Made by a program: the position numbers and the translations under genes
Shown: positions 23,267 through 34,000 of the stretch, piece after piece
How positions within the stretch are numbered: the stretch's first letter is position 1
Layout: each line of letters begins with the position of its first letter
DNA from: Adiantum capillus-veneris
Taxonomy: Eukaryota; Streptophyta; Polypodiopsida; Polypodiales; Pteridaceae
Reading direction: 5' to 3'
DNA: 64,000 bases
NCBI GenBank assembly: GCA_014529385.2
Contig: CM043949.1
Location: forward strand, 143,547,242 to 143,611,241
The notes under the pieces: generated by a model
The model's database searches: none
Told to the model about the DNA's origin: nothing
Seen by the model: the letters and a program-made list of their open reading frames with translations, nothing else

Positions 23267-23640
23267 TACTCTTGGCCCGGACCCTTGTGGTTATTTGCGG
23301 GGGGAGTATTGAATGATTGAAAAGTGATGTTTTTTTTTTACTCATGGCCCGGACCCTTGTGGTTATTTACGGGGGGCGTATTGTTGTTGTGACTCCCGGC
23401 CCGGACCTTGATGTTCATGCGGGAGGAGTATTAAGAAGTCTGAGCAGTGGTTACTCTGAGCACCTCCAAACGTTGCAGGCTGCGGTCTGGGGGGCGTTTG
23501 GTTGTAAAAGGCCTCTATATCTCCTGGCCCGGATCTTTTTAGGTTATGCGGGAGGAGTGATGAGGGAGTCGTTGAATATCTCCCGGCCCGGACCTTGTTA
23601 GGTTATGCGTGAGGAGTGTTCATCGACGGCTTTATGTTTC
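23267..23640 (+). repeat. Degenerate GGCCCGGAC...GGAGGAGT repeats
   Basis: Five units begin near 23,267, 23,339, 23,392, 23,520 and 23,578 with CT(C/T)NTGGCCCGGA, then an AT-rich middle, then a G-rich GGGGGAGTATT or GGGAGGAGT end. Spacing is irregular (about 50-130 bases). Confidence 0.7.
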
Positions 23641-23874
23641 TATGTCTTGTAACATGCATATGTAAGCATTTGTGTTGCATCGGCGGGAGGAGTGTTCATC
23701 GGCGGCTTTATGTTTCTATGTCTTGTGATGTGCCAACTACTGAATATTCCTAATTGGAGAAGATTGCCTGGGTATGTAATTTTAGTGCATCAAGACACCC
23801 GTGGAAGATTAGTACGGTCTGGATGTGATGGCTAATTTTACTACGTCGGAATATCAAGAGTTCCGATCTGGACA

Positions 23875-24008
23875 AAAGGAGAAGCTAACTCCTTGATCAA
23901 AAGAGCAGAAAGGAGAAGCCAACTCCTTGATCAAAACAGCCGAAAGGAGAAGCTAACTCCTTGATCAAAACAGCCGAAAGGAGAAGCTAACTCCTTAATA
24001 AAAAGAGC
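23875..24008 (+). repeat. 34-base tandem repeat before the 3' LTR
   Basis: About four units of AAAGGAGAAGCTAACTCC plus a TTGATCAAAA tail, period 34. One or two units of the same repeat lie at 14,489-14,550 in the rearranged relative. Confidence 0.85.
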
Positions 24009-24115
24009 AAATTGATTGTCCCTTGGAATGTCCCTCGGAAATTTTTAAGCTAACTTGAATTGTTTTGCAGATATGCTGTAATCGCGGACGATTACTCTCT
24101 TTCAAGAAGGGGAGA

Positions 24116-24809
24116 TGTAACAAACTGCTCACGTGTCAACGCTTAAAGAATGGAGCCAACTTATAGATGTGGCCGAGGGCCTAAACCCTAATTTTTGCCA
24201 GAAACCCTAACTGCCTAAACCCTAATTTCTGCCAAAAACCCTAATTGCTGAAACCCTACTTCTGGAAACCCTAACCCTAAAACTTGCAAACCCTAATTTT
24301 GGAAACCCTAATCCTAAAACTTGCAAACCCTAATTCTAGAAACCCTAACCCTAAAACTGCAAAAACCCTAACCCTAACCCTAACCCTAAGGGCAGAAGGC
24401 AGATTTCCGTGTTTGCGCTAGCTGATGACATGGCAGGTTGTACGGATTTTCGTGATTTACGCTGGCAGCTTTTAGGCTTTGCTTTTGGACCGGATGCTTT
24501 TAAGTTTGAAGGCTTTTCACTGTAATTGCTTTTTAGGCCAAGGGCCTTCAAATATGAGGTTAGGGCTCATTCTCTGGCATGCTTCCTCAAGAAGGTGCAG
24601 AGTCTGGAGTACCGGCTTGTATTGTGTTGAAGCAATATAAAGAAATACCGAAAGGGGCGCCAAGATTTGGGGCAATACTCTCTGGGGTGGAATTCCGCCA
24701 CTCCGCGTCGCATGTTGTCTCTCTCTCTTTCAATTCAATTGTTATTGAAGTGCTAAAAGTCTGTTCAGTCTGTTCTTTTCTATTGGCACGTGGTGCGCGT
24801 CTTGTGACA
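24116..24809 (+). repeat. 3' LTR, copy C (694 bases) with telomere-like array
   Basis: It matches copy B but with a longer CCCTAA-rich block at about 24,180-24,395, including four consecutive CCTAAC units. Confidence 0.82.
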
Positions 24810-25017
24810 GACACCTTCAAGGTCGAAATACTTGCTGTTTAGTCTGGCTTAAAAATTTACCCTTCAAACACGCTTCCCATCTACAATCAAAGATTTTGGG
24901 ACACGTACCTACACGTGAAGTTTATTGATGCAATGATCAGGATTTTCCTGATAGGGCTTCTCCTTTAGCAACTATACCACATGTCTCTCTAGAGCCTAAT
25001 AAGGCTCCTTAGGATAT
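24810..25017. other. Short unassigned spacer
   Basis: This lies between the 3' target pentamer of the outer element and the minus-strand LTR. One frame reads DQDFPDRASPLATIPHV-like residues, perhaps a retrotransposon fragment; not assignable. Confidence 0.3.
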
Positions 25018-25173
25018 TGTTTGTATGGTGCAGCGGAAGTGTGTTGATATTGCTCAAGACGAGTGCTTCTGTGCTCAAGGGTTCCTTTTACTTACAGAAG
25101 GGAGAGCCTTCCGTTTCCTTTAGAGAGAGAGTGCAATGATCACAAACAAAGTGAATGCTATTGTGAATGAAAG

Positions 25174-25178
<5 letters not shown>

Positions 25179-25250
<72 letters not shown>
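25179..25250 (+). repeat. GA microsatellite
   Basis: About 36 pure GA units in LTR copy F. Confidence 0.92.
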
Positions 25251-25254
<4 letters not shown>

Positions 25255-25374
25255 TAAATGAAATGTTATATTAAACGTCTTCAAAAGGCCAGAATGACCT
25301 ATGAGACCAAACTGATACAAGAGTGGTGAATCTGTTACAATGTCTAGGTACCTTAGTACTAAAGTACTAAGTGT

Positions 25375-25376
<2 letters not shown>

Positions 25377-25450
<74 letters not shown>
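25377..25450 (+). repeat. GA microsatellite
   Basis: About 36 pure GA units, at the place where other copies of this LTR have a CT-rich stretch. Confidence 0.92.
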
Positions 25451-25454
<4 letters not shown>

Positions 25455-26439
25455 CGACACCAGACGGTTCTCAAACCGTCCTCCAAGGGCCCCCCTCTCT
25501 ATGGCGAGAGAGGTCTATGCTATAGATTGCACAAATATGGTACAATGGTCTAGATGCAATGGACTTGCCGATGATGTCGAACGACTATGACGATGAGGAC
25601 GAGGACGGGCTGAATCTGAAAATGAAAGGACTGATCGGCTGAATTCTGAAACGCTGGCTGATTTAGAAAACGCTGACTGAATTCGGCGACACAGCGAGGA
25701 TTTGCTACCGAGTTGGAGATCTGCGAGTCTAAGGGACTGATCCGCTGATGCAGAGGGCTGAAAACTGAAAACATTGATTTGGTCTACTGCTGCGGAATGC
25801 TGAAAACTGAGAACGCTGGTCTAATTCTGCAAGCTAGGAAACGCTAGGGCTGACCTGCTGAATTGCAAAAATGCCAGGCTGATCTGCAATTGGAAAACGC
25901 CAGGGCTGATCTGCTTGTGCAAAAACGTTGGGTACTGAAGGCTGAAAACGCTGATGGTTTCCTGCCGCTCTTGCTGAAAAGATGCACTGCAAGTAGCATG
26001 AGCTCCTTCTGCTGCTTCTACTAAGTGACCACTGGGTTTCTTTTATATTTCCTTAGCAATTTGCCCTACTTACTTTTCCAATAAAAGTCACTTATTAATA
26101 ATAAAGTGAAAATTGCGTATTTTGGAAAAAAGGGTTCTATCCTCTGTAAAATGCTCATGATGTGTAATGAATGTCATGTTAATGGTCATGCTGTGTGCAA
26201 TCAGAGGATATGCAACCAACCTAAGTGCCTGGACATGCACGGCGTGCGCACAGGCTCACAAAGGTGCCAGAACACTTCCTAGGATAACTTGAACCCTAGA
26301 CCTGAGATAGCTTGTCCACATGCACATAGGGTTAGATGTGCACGTGACATCCCCTCCTTTTCAAAGTGAGATACTGGTACCGAGCTGCATGGCTTCCTTG
26401 TAGTCCGCCAACAACTCTGGATAATCTCTGAAAAATTCT

Positions 26440-28825
26440 TGTCACGTGACACATCCAACCCTATGTGTCCGTGGACAAGCTACAACACGACAAGGGTTCA
26501 GTCAGTCCAGTCAATCTAGATTTAGAAGTGTTCTGGCACTTTTGTGAGTCTGTTCACAGACCGTGCATGCCTAGACACTTAGTGTAGATGCATATCCTGT
26601 GGTTGCACACAACATGATCATAAGCATTCCCATGAGAATCCATCAGAATCCTTCAGGGGAATTTTCGAGTGCATTTAGCATATTTTACCTATTTTTGACA
26701 TTTTTCACTTATTATTTTAAAGTGACTTTTGTTGGAAATTAGGTAGGGCAAATTGAGTAAGTTTGTATATAAGCAAACCTAAACTAGCACTAATTGGCAG
26801 AAGAGGCAGCAGGAGCACCTTGCTCAACAGGCAACTTCTCAGCAGAACCCATTAGAAGGCCTAGCGTTTTGCAGATTGCAGGACCTAGCGCTTTTTCCCA
26901 TCAAGATCAACCAGCGATTTGCTTTGCAGATTTCGGCGACAGCAAGACCACAAGCCTAGCGTTTTGATCCCAGATCTTGACCGCAAGTATACCCCAACAC
27001 CTAGCGTTTTTGACAGATTTTAGCATGGCGTTTTTCAGCAGACACAACCTCAACAATGCAGCGTTTTCAGCAATGAAGCACCTGCATATTCAGCCCTAAG
27101 ATGTAGCAGATTTAGCCCGGAAAGACCATTAGTTTCAGTCCTTAAGAACCTCAGTTTTCAGCCCCAAGACTTGCAGATTTTCAGAGACAAAGATCATCAG
27201 AAAAAAGCCCCAAAATCAGCGTTTTTGGACTTGCGGCAGATTTCAGCCCATAGCGTTTTTGGACAGCAGAGAAAAGATTGCACATTTCAGCCCTTAGGTC
27301 GGTCTCTGTTAGGTGCAGCGGAATGAATGTTTGCGCTTTGCTCAAGATGAGTGCTCCGAACTGTGCTCAAGGTTCCTTTTGTTCTTATGGAAGGTAGAGC
27401 CTTCCGTTTCTAATGAGAGAATGCTATGATCACAAACAAAGTGAATGGACACTGTGCGTGCAAGTGTATGAGACTGAGAGATAGAGAGAGAAGAGAATAC
27501 GACACCAGAGAGGTTGTAAAACCCTCCTCCGAAGGCCCCAATCTCGTCGGCGAGAGTGGTGTACTATTGATTGCACAAAGTGGTACAATGATGATGCATG
27601 GAACTGATGCAACTTGGGACTATGCCGGTGACGACGACAGGATGGCGACGATGACTTAAGGGCTGAAATCTGCGGTCTTCTATCTGCTGTCCATAAAAAC
27701 GGTATGGCTGAAAATTTGGGATTGATTTGGGGTGGCTGAAAACTCTGTTTTGGCTGCGGTTTTGAGGGCTGAAAATGGAGTTCTTCTGCAAGAATCTAGG
27801 GCTGAACTGCCTCATGTCTTTAATGCTGAAAACGCTGCCTTGTCTGCTTTACTGAAGGCTGAAAATCCAAAAACGCTGGCAGCTTTGTAGCGTTAGTGAA
27901 AACGCTGGGAATCTGGGAGTGTTGGCGATGAGGGAAACTGAAAACACCAGGGCTAGGGGCTTGAGGCAGGCTTGCGGTGGAAATCTGCTGGAAACAGAAA
28001 ACGCTAGGGCTTGGAGAAAACACCAAGGCAAGGGAAAGGAAAATCGCCAAGGCAAGGAGTTTTTGATGGTTCTTGCTGAGAAGGTGCCTGTTGAGCGGGG
28101 AGCTCCTGCTGCCTCTTCTGCCATTGAGTGCTAAATTGGGTTTGCTTATCTACAAACTTAGCAAAATTGCCCTACCTACTTTTGTTGGGAAGTCACTTAA
28201 AAATATTAAGTGAAAAATGTAAAAAAATAGGGAAAATAGGATAAATGCACTGGAAAAATCCCCTAACTGATTCTAATGGATTCTGATGGGAATACTGATG
28301 ATCATGCTGTATGCAACCAGAGGATATGCATCTATACTAAGTGACTGGGCATGCACGGTCTACGAATAGACTCACAAAAAGTGCCAGATCACTTCTAATC
28401 TAGACTGACTGGACTGACTGAACCCTGATCATGTTGGAGCTTGTCCACGGACACATAGGGTTGGATGTGTCACGTGACAGTCTCTTAGTCCCCACGTCAT
28501 CGTCGACATAGCTTAGACTTGCATCAGTCACATGCATTCAGTTTGTACCAATTTGTGCAATCATAAGTAGACCACTCTCGCCGACGAGATTGGGGCCTTC
28601 GGAGGAGGGTTTAAACGTCTCTGGTGTCGTATTATTCTCTTCTCTCTCTATCTCTCAGTCTCATACACTTGCACGCACAGTGTCCATTCACTTTGTTTGT
28701 GATCATAGCATTCTCTCATTAAGAACGGAAGGCTCTCCCTTCCATAAGAACAAAAGGAACCTTGAGCACAGTTCGGAGCACTTATCTTGAGCAAAGTTCA
28801 AACATTCATTCCGCTGCACCTAACA
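26440..28825 (+). repeat. LTR copy G, interrupted by a solo LTR
   Basis: It starts TGTCACGTGACA and ends CACCTAACA, with TATATAAG near 26,765. Without the insertion and one target copy it is about 1208 bases long, close to copies D and E. Confidence 0.82.
27307..28479 (-). mobile_element. Solo LTR, copy H, with perfect target duplication
   Basis: On the minus strand it runs from TGTCACGTGACA to CACCTAACA, 1173 bases. GTCTC lies on both sides (27,302-27,306 and 28,480-28,484). No internal sequence is present, so it arose by LTR-LTR recombination after insertion into copy G. Confidence 0.88.
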
Positions 28826-28826
28826 T

Positions 28827-28838
28827 TGGTATCAGAGC
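28827..28838 (+). promoter_or_regulatory. Primer-binding site
   Basis: TGGTATCAGAGC one base after LTR copy G. Confidence 0.88.
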
Positions 28839-29287
28839 TTTGACAGTGTTCTGTATCACTCAAGGAAAGAACCACAAGAATCACAAGAATTTTTTTCCTT
28901 GTTGCGGTTGCACGAACCCAAGTTCGCTTGGGCGTGTTGATTCCTAATTGTGTTTTTGAAGAGTGATAGGAATCCTAGGAAAGAAGGGCTTGTCCAGCCT
29001 CCCCTTGTGTCCCTTTTCACTCATTGAGAGCGGATCGTGCACTTAGCGGCCCGCCAATTGACGTGAGGTGGGAAAAAGCAACCTTGGTGTGAGCGCAAGG
29101 CCGCCAAGGGGTGCGCCCGCGGGAAGGAGTAGAACTCGGGTGAAGAGAAGATCCTTCTCAAACACAGATTGCAAGCGCAAGAAAACCTCAAGACCCTCAA
29201 GAACCTCAAGACCCTCAAGTACCCAAGAACCGAAGACCCTCAAGAACCCAAGTTTCTCGTGAACTTAAGAACCAAAGATCATAGTGC

Positions 29288-30889
29288 ATGGTGGTCTCCC
29301 GAAGCGGAATGGATACTTCGCATATAGGTGATGCGCATGAGAGAGGCGACGAAGAATTTTCCCCACTAAGAGATTTTTTCGACCCTCCCCCTTCTCCATC
29401 TACGCTACAAAGTGTACCAAATCTTATGGAGACAATGGTCAAGTCGATGATGAACATGATGGCCAAACAAGAAGAGACTCCCATTGCCTTGGAACGCGAA
29501 CGCGAAGAATGAAAAGAAAGAAAAGCACAAAGAAAGGAGGAAGCTGCAGCAAGATGCCCGGTCTGGGAGGTTGAGGGTGAGACTCAAAGAGAACTACGCA
29601 CTCAAGAATTGGTTCGACAAGTACTTGCCTCGAAGTCCGAACTAGCCAAAGATGGTGGGAGTTCCTCAAGTGACGCAAGCGACGAGGCGGATTCCAACAA
29701 TCCAAAGAAGTTGACTTTTAGTAAGTATGCTAGTAAGATGGATGCTACGGTTATTCATTCTTGGTTGCATCAATTTAATGCTTATTTTGTGTCAACTAAG
29801 AAGACAGAAAATAGCAAAGTTTTGACGACAGCCATGTACCTTGCCAGTGATGCCATCAATTGGTACCACGCATGGGAAGAGGCACAATTAGCCGCGCACC
29901 TAGAGGAAGCCTGCGAATTCACGCCCCTTTCCTTCAATTGGGCTGATTTCCAAGACAAGCTCAAGGTGCGGTCTATGCCACCTCAGTACCTTGCACCATT
30001 GAAGGACGATTGGCGCGCTCTCAAGCAAAATGGTATGCCGGTTATGTCTTTTTCTAATCGTGTTTTGTAGCTAGGTACCCAATTACGCAAGTCGGATGAT
30101 GAACGCAAAAAGGCATTCCTTTCTGGATTGGACGAGTATATCAAGTACGATGTCGAGGTGCTCGATCCAATCGATCTCAACAAGGCGGTAGCAATTGCTC
30201 TCGCAGAGGAGATGAAGCACAACAAGGGAAAGCCTAAGGAGAACAAGACTTCTACAAGTACCTTGCAGACTTCTCAGAACTCTCCGAACGGTAAGAACGG
30301 TAAGAATGGTAACTCTTCTAATCAATCTTCCAACAGTCTCTCAGAAAAAAATTCTTCCAATGAACCTAAGGGTAAGGCTAACACAAATCCTAATCCTAAG
30401 CTTACTTTAGATGAAAAGAGAGGATACATCACGTCGGAAGAGCAAAGCACTTATTCTAAGGAAGGTCGTTGTTTTCATTGTCACATTAAGGTTCACATAA
30501 AAAGAACATGTCCTAAGCTTGAATTGAATGAATCTAAAGAATCCACAGAACCCACTTCCTCTGCCAATGCAATTAATGATAACACGAGCGTGTCCCAAGT
30601 TTCTCCCAACCCTCCCATTGATGATTCTCTCATTAAATGTTATGGTCATATGTTGAGGCAGCGTTTTGTCATATTGTTTGACCCAGGTAGTATGCATGAT
30701 GTGATCAGTCCCTCTCTTGTTGAGAGAGCCCGCCTAGAAGTTAGTGAGAAATCTCCTGTCGAGGTCTCTGGCTTTGTTCCTGGTATGGACTCTCTCATCA
30801 CGCAGGAGTGTCTTGTGTGTTGTTTACAATTCAACAAGCTACCTTCAATAGAAGATTTTTTGTCTCTCCTCTCTCAGGATGTGATATGA
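29288..30889 (+). pseudogene. Gag-protease of the Ty3/gypsy-type element
   Basis: One frame covers MVVSRSGMDT (29,288) to beyond the protease, interrupted by TGA at 29,510-29,512 and TAG at 30,068-30,070 and ending at TGA 30,887-30,889. A capsid-like domain is at 29,720-30,070 (WLHQFNAYF, INWYHAWEE). The zinc knuckle CFHCHIKVHIKRTC fits C-x2-C-x4-H-x4-C exactly. A protease motif LFDPGS follows at about 30,675. Downstream residues such as NPLIDWD show that the polyprotein continued. The two internal stops could each come from one C-to-T change (CGA to TGA, CAG to TAG). This fits methylated-DNA decay but is not proof. Confidence 0.75.
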
Positions 30890-30959
30890 TTTTGGGGCAT
30901 TCGATGGTTTCGTGATCTTAACCCTCTCATTGATTGGGACGCTAACACTCTTCACTCTC

Positions 30960-31060
30960 TATGCAAAAAGTGACTCTCCCATTGTCATTCGTGGACGTGA
31001 GACTACAAACAATTAGTAAATTTTCTACACATCAAAAAAGCTGCAAAACCGAATACAAAG
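30960..31060. other. Junction of nuclear retroelement DNA and plastid DNA
   Basis: Left of about 31,010 the sequence reads as gypsy polyprotein; right of about 31,040 it reads as the N-terminal part of plastid ycf1 (YGLLTTLPVGPSQIL in one frame). No target duplication or repeat marks the join. Confidence 0.7.
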
Positions 31061-34000
31061 ATATTGTTGTCACTGCCCTGGCCAAAACTGATGGATCCCT
31101 ATATGCTACTTGGTTTCTAATATGGGTTACTTACAACATTACCCGTGGGACCTTCGCAAATCCTATGTGTGAGATCTTTTCTTTGGGTGGGAATCTAAGT
31201 GGGCTAACTTCTATCAGTGGGTCGGTATTGGCAACAACTAATAACTGCATCATCAATCTACTGCTCGCACCAATTTATCTATTACTGCTAAGGCCACATT
31301 TACTAACTATTGTGGCAATACCGTATACACTTCTCTTTTGTATGGTAATCAAGGATTTTCCAAATTATCAGATTTTGCGTCCCGTGACATCATTACGTGA
31401 CTCACGAGTAGCTAGATTATTTTGATAAGTTTCTTTTTTCAAATATATGAAACCCAATAATGTTACCAAATAGTGTGTTAACAAGACTGATTTATCTATA
31501 CTTCTTCAGGTATAGAACACAATACAGTTTTTTATGGGTATCTACTTTTATGGGTTGGTTAACTGGTCAGGCAGCATTCAATTTTTTTTCTAGACTACTT
31601 TTAAGTCGGGTGAAAGGGGATTCCCCGATATTATATCTAGTGGCGAAAACGTTTTATATATGCAACTTTTAGTATTGTTTCCATCTCATATGCTGTGGCA
31701 TATTTGGGTAGAGCTCCGGTCTCTTTTTTGGACCAAAAAGTTCATGAATGAATCTCATGATAGAGAAATGAATCTTTGGGAAATTGCTGAATATTCGGAT
31801 CTATTGTGGTGGTTTTTTAAACCGTGGCCCCCTCACTTCTTTTTTGATCCCTCTAGGGCAAATCGGAGTAATCGATTTGTCAAAAATCGTCGATTCCACA
31901 TGAATAATACTTTTTATAAGGGGAGAAATCCACAATACTTTTTTGAAAAATGTTTAACTGATGGTAAAGAGAGATTATCTTTTCTAGCATTGCCCAGTTT
32001 GTCAATTTTTGGGAAAGAAATGTATCAATCGATGGCAAAAGTCCCGTAGATCTTTTGGAATCCGTTTATCATATCAAAATTGGGTTTCCAAAAAAATTAG
32101 CGAAAACAAAATTCTTTGAGAAAGAATTAACGGATCAAATCAAGTTGTTAGACACTGGTTCTTCATTCTCAAAGACGATGAGTAGAAAAAACAAGATTGA
32201 TGGGCGGTAAAAGGAGGAGAATACCCCGCACCTATGACCCCTTTGTCAATAACTTCCGCATAAGAATTCCAGTTTCACAGACATTTTTGTTAGAAGATGA
32301 CTTGGGTTTGAGTCTATGGGAATGGGATAAATTGGGCGACGGAAAGAAAAAATAGAAAGGCAAAAAAAACTGTCAGGATAAATGCTATCAAGGATAAGAT
32401 TTTCACAAAGATCGGAGATGGAAACATGGATATGGAAATCCGCTACCGTGGGAACCTTTGCCGTCGAGAAGTAAACGCATGTTCTATTTTATATTTGAAA
32501 ATCGAGCTTTATACGACTACGATCTACAAAATATCTTGAAAAAAGATAAAATCTTCGCCCACACTCGATGTTACTTGGAAAGAAATAATGGATTTAGATT
32601 ATGAAGACCATATCTTATTTTTGACCTACTTAGAGGTGGGATGCTGTCACCGATTTGGTTGGATATCTCCACTCAAAGCCTTTTTGAGAAAAAGTTCTAA
32701 GAGTTTGTCAAATGTAGAACGGAGAATACGCAGACTAAATAAAATTGGGAATTTGAGTATGGATCTGGCTCGATATACTATCCTGTATTTGAAAATAATT
32801 TGATATACCGGGAGGAGACGGCGATTTTCGCTACAGAAAATTGCGTTAATGTGGGTATCACTTTCGCAAAAGGAAAGCCCAGATCAGAAAGATTTATGAA
32901 GCGATATGCAAAAGTATCTGATTTCCGTAGAAAATTTCTGAAGGGCTCTATGCGTTCTAGGAGGCGAAAAGACCTTGCTCTGGAAAGCACTTCAAGAAAA
33001 AATACGTTCGTCTTTTTTCCTCAGATCAGCAGAAAGGACAATCTTGTTTCAAATCATTATTGAGCGACTGACAACTTCAAGCCGTGAAGAAAAAATTTAG
33101 TGAGTTGGAAAAAGACACGGATTACGAATTTCAGAAACAACTACTAGATATCTCTTTATCAGCGAAAAGGAGTTTAATCGGTGAATCGGAAGCTTACTCG
33201 TTCAGCTATAGCAGCTAGATCAGACATAGGTCCTATCCATAATGGAAGGGGATATATGCTAGTTTTTCAATCCAGATTTCGAAAGTTTATTAAATCCTAC
33301 AGTACTTATAGTCTTGAAAAATATCGGACGTATTTTACTCCGTCAAAATTCCGAATGGAATAAGGACTGGACGGGATGGAAGAAAGAAATTCATATCAAT
33401 TGTACGTTTGATGGCGAAGACTTTTCACAAGATGAGTTACCTCCACGATGGTTAAGAGAAGGTATTCAGATAAAAATTGTGTATCCGTTTCAACTGAAGC
33501 CTTGGCACACAGATGGGAATGAAAACAACATACTCTTCAAAGAAAACACAAAGAAATTGGATCTAAAAGCCGGGAATTGAAAAGCAAAAGGAAATTGAAG
33601 CAAAAGAAGCACAAATTTACTTATTTAACTGTTTTAGGGTATCAGACGGATATACCTTTTGGAACTATTCAAAAGAAAACTTCTTTTTGGAAACCTGTTC
33701 GGAGAAAGTTAATTCGGATTTGTAAAAGAAGCTTGCCTCGTCAAATTTAAACAAGCCTATCAATTTATTCACTCTAGGTTCGAGAAAGTATCAAAATTGA
33801 ATTCAACTCCATCGAAGAAATTGAATCTTATTTCCAATCTAAGACAAGGTGGAAAATTACTAAGTGACTATAGTCTGGATGAGAAAAGTTGGATGAAACC
33901 TCATCTACCAATTACGTAAATGAAAAGACAAAACCTAACTGTAATGTAATTTCAAACAGTGAGAGATTTATTGCTATTGGTGGGGAAATGAGTCCGGCTA

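Larger units (their letters stand above)
22488..24115 (+). other. Right internal part of the outer LTR element
   Basis: A gag-like frame at about 22,600-22,855 (AWQAFKKIF-type string) is the only coding-like signal. A degenerate GGCCCGGAC repeat family (23,267-23,640) and a 34-base tandem repeat (23,875-24,008) follow, then the purine tract. Confidence 0.5.
17433..24809 (+). mobile_element. Non-autonomous LTR element carrying a nested element
   Basis: LTRs at 17,433-18,055 and 24,116-24,809 share start (TGTAACAAACT), end (CTTGTGACA) and interior. A TGGTATCAAAGC priming site follows the first and a purine tract (CAAGAAGGGGAGA) precedes the second. The flanking pentamers are GACGC on the left and GACAC on the right, a target duplication with one mismatch. 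The interior (18,056-18,151 and 22,488-24,115) has no pol genes; only a short gag-like frame near 22,600-22,855 remains. A second element is inserted at 18,152. It is best described as a large non-autonomous derivative. Confidence 0.75.
25018..26349 (-). repeat. Minus-strand LTR, copy F, of the LARD-like family
   Basis: The reverse complement begins TGTCACGTGCACATC and ends with a CCGCTGCACC-like string close to the end of copies D, E and G. It is lengthened by two long GA microsatellites and about 125 bases between them. The internal part of its element (26,350-26,439), to the right, matches the reverse complement of the sequence just before copy E. Confidence 0.7.
26440..31010 (+). mobile_element. 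Ty3/gypsy-type element, 5' part only
   Basis: It has a 5' LTR (26,440-27,306 plus 28,485-28,825, split by a solo LTR), a priming site at 28,827-28,838 and a gag-protease frame to about 30,900. The remaining pol and the 3' LTR are missing because the sequence passes into plastid DNA near 31,000-31,050. It was inserted in the internal region of the minus-strand element whose LTR is copy F. It is the most complete relative of the LARD-like element at 18,152. Confidence 0.8.

Noticed and set aside
23267-24008. CRISPR-like array of short repeats
   Set aside because: Repeats are degenerate, unevenly spaced or directly tandem without unique spacers, and the DNA is eukaryotic nuclear.
24180-24395. 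A real chromosome end because of CCCTAA units
   Set aside because: The units are interrupted and lie inside an LTR flanked by unique and LTR DNA on both sides.
15873-25450. Open frames coding Ser-Leu or Glu-Arg dipeptide repeats
   Set aside because: They are translations of GA/CT microsatellites and carry no other signal.
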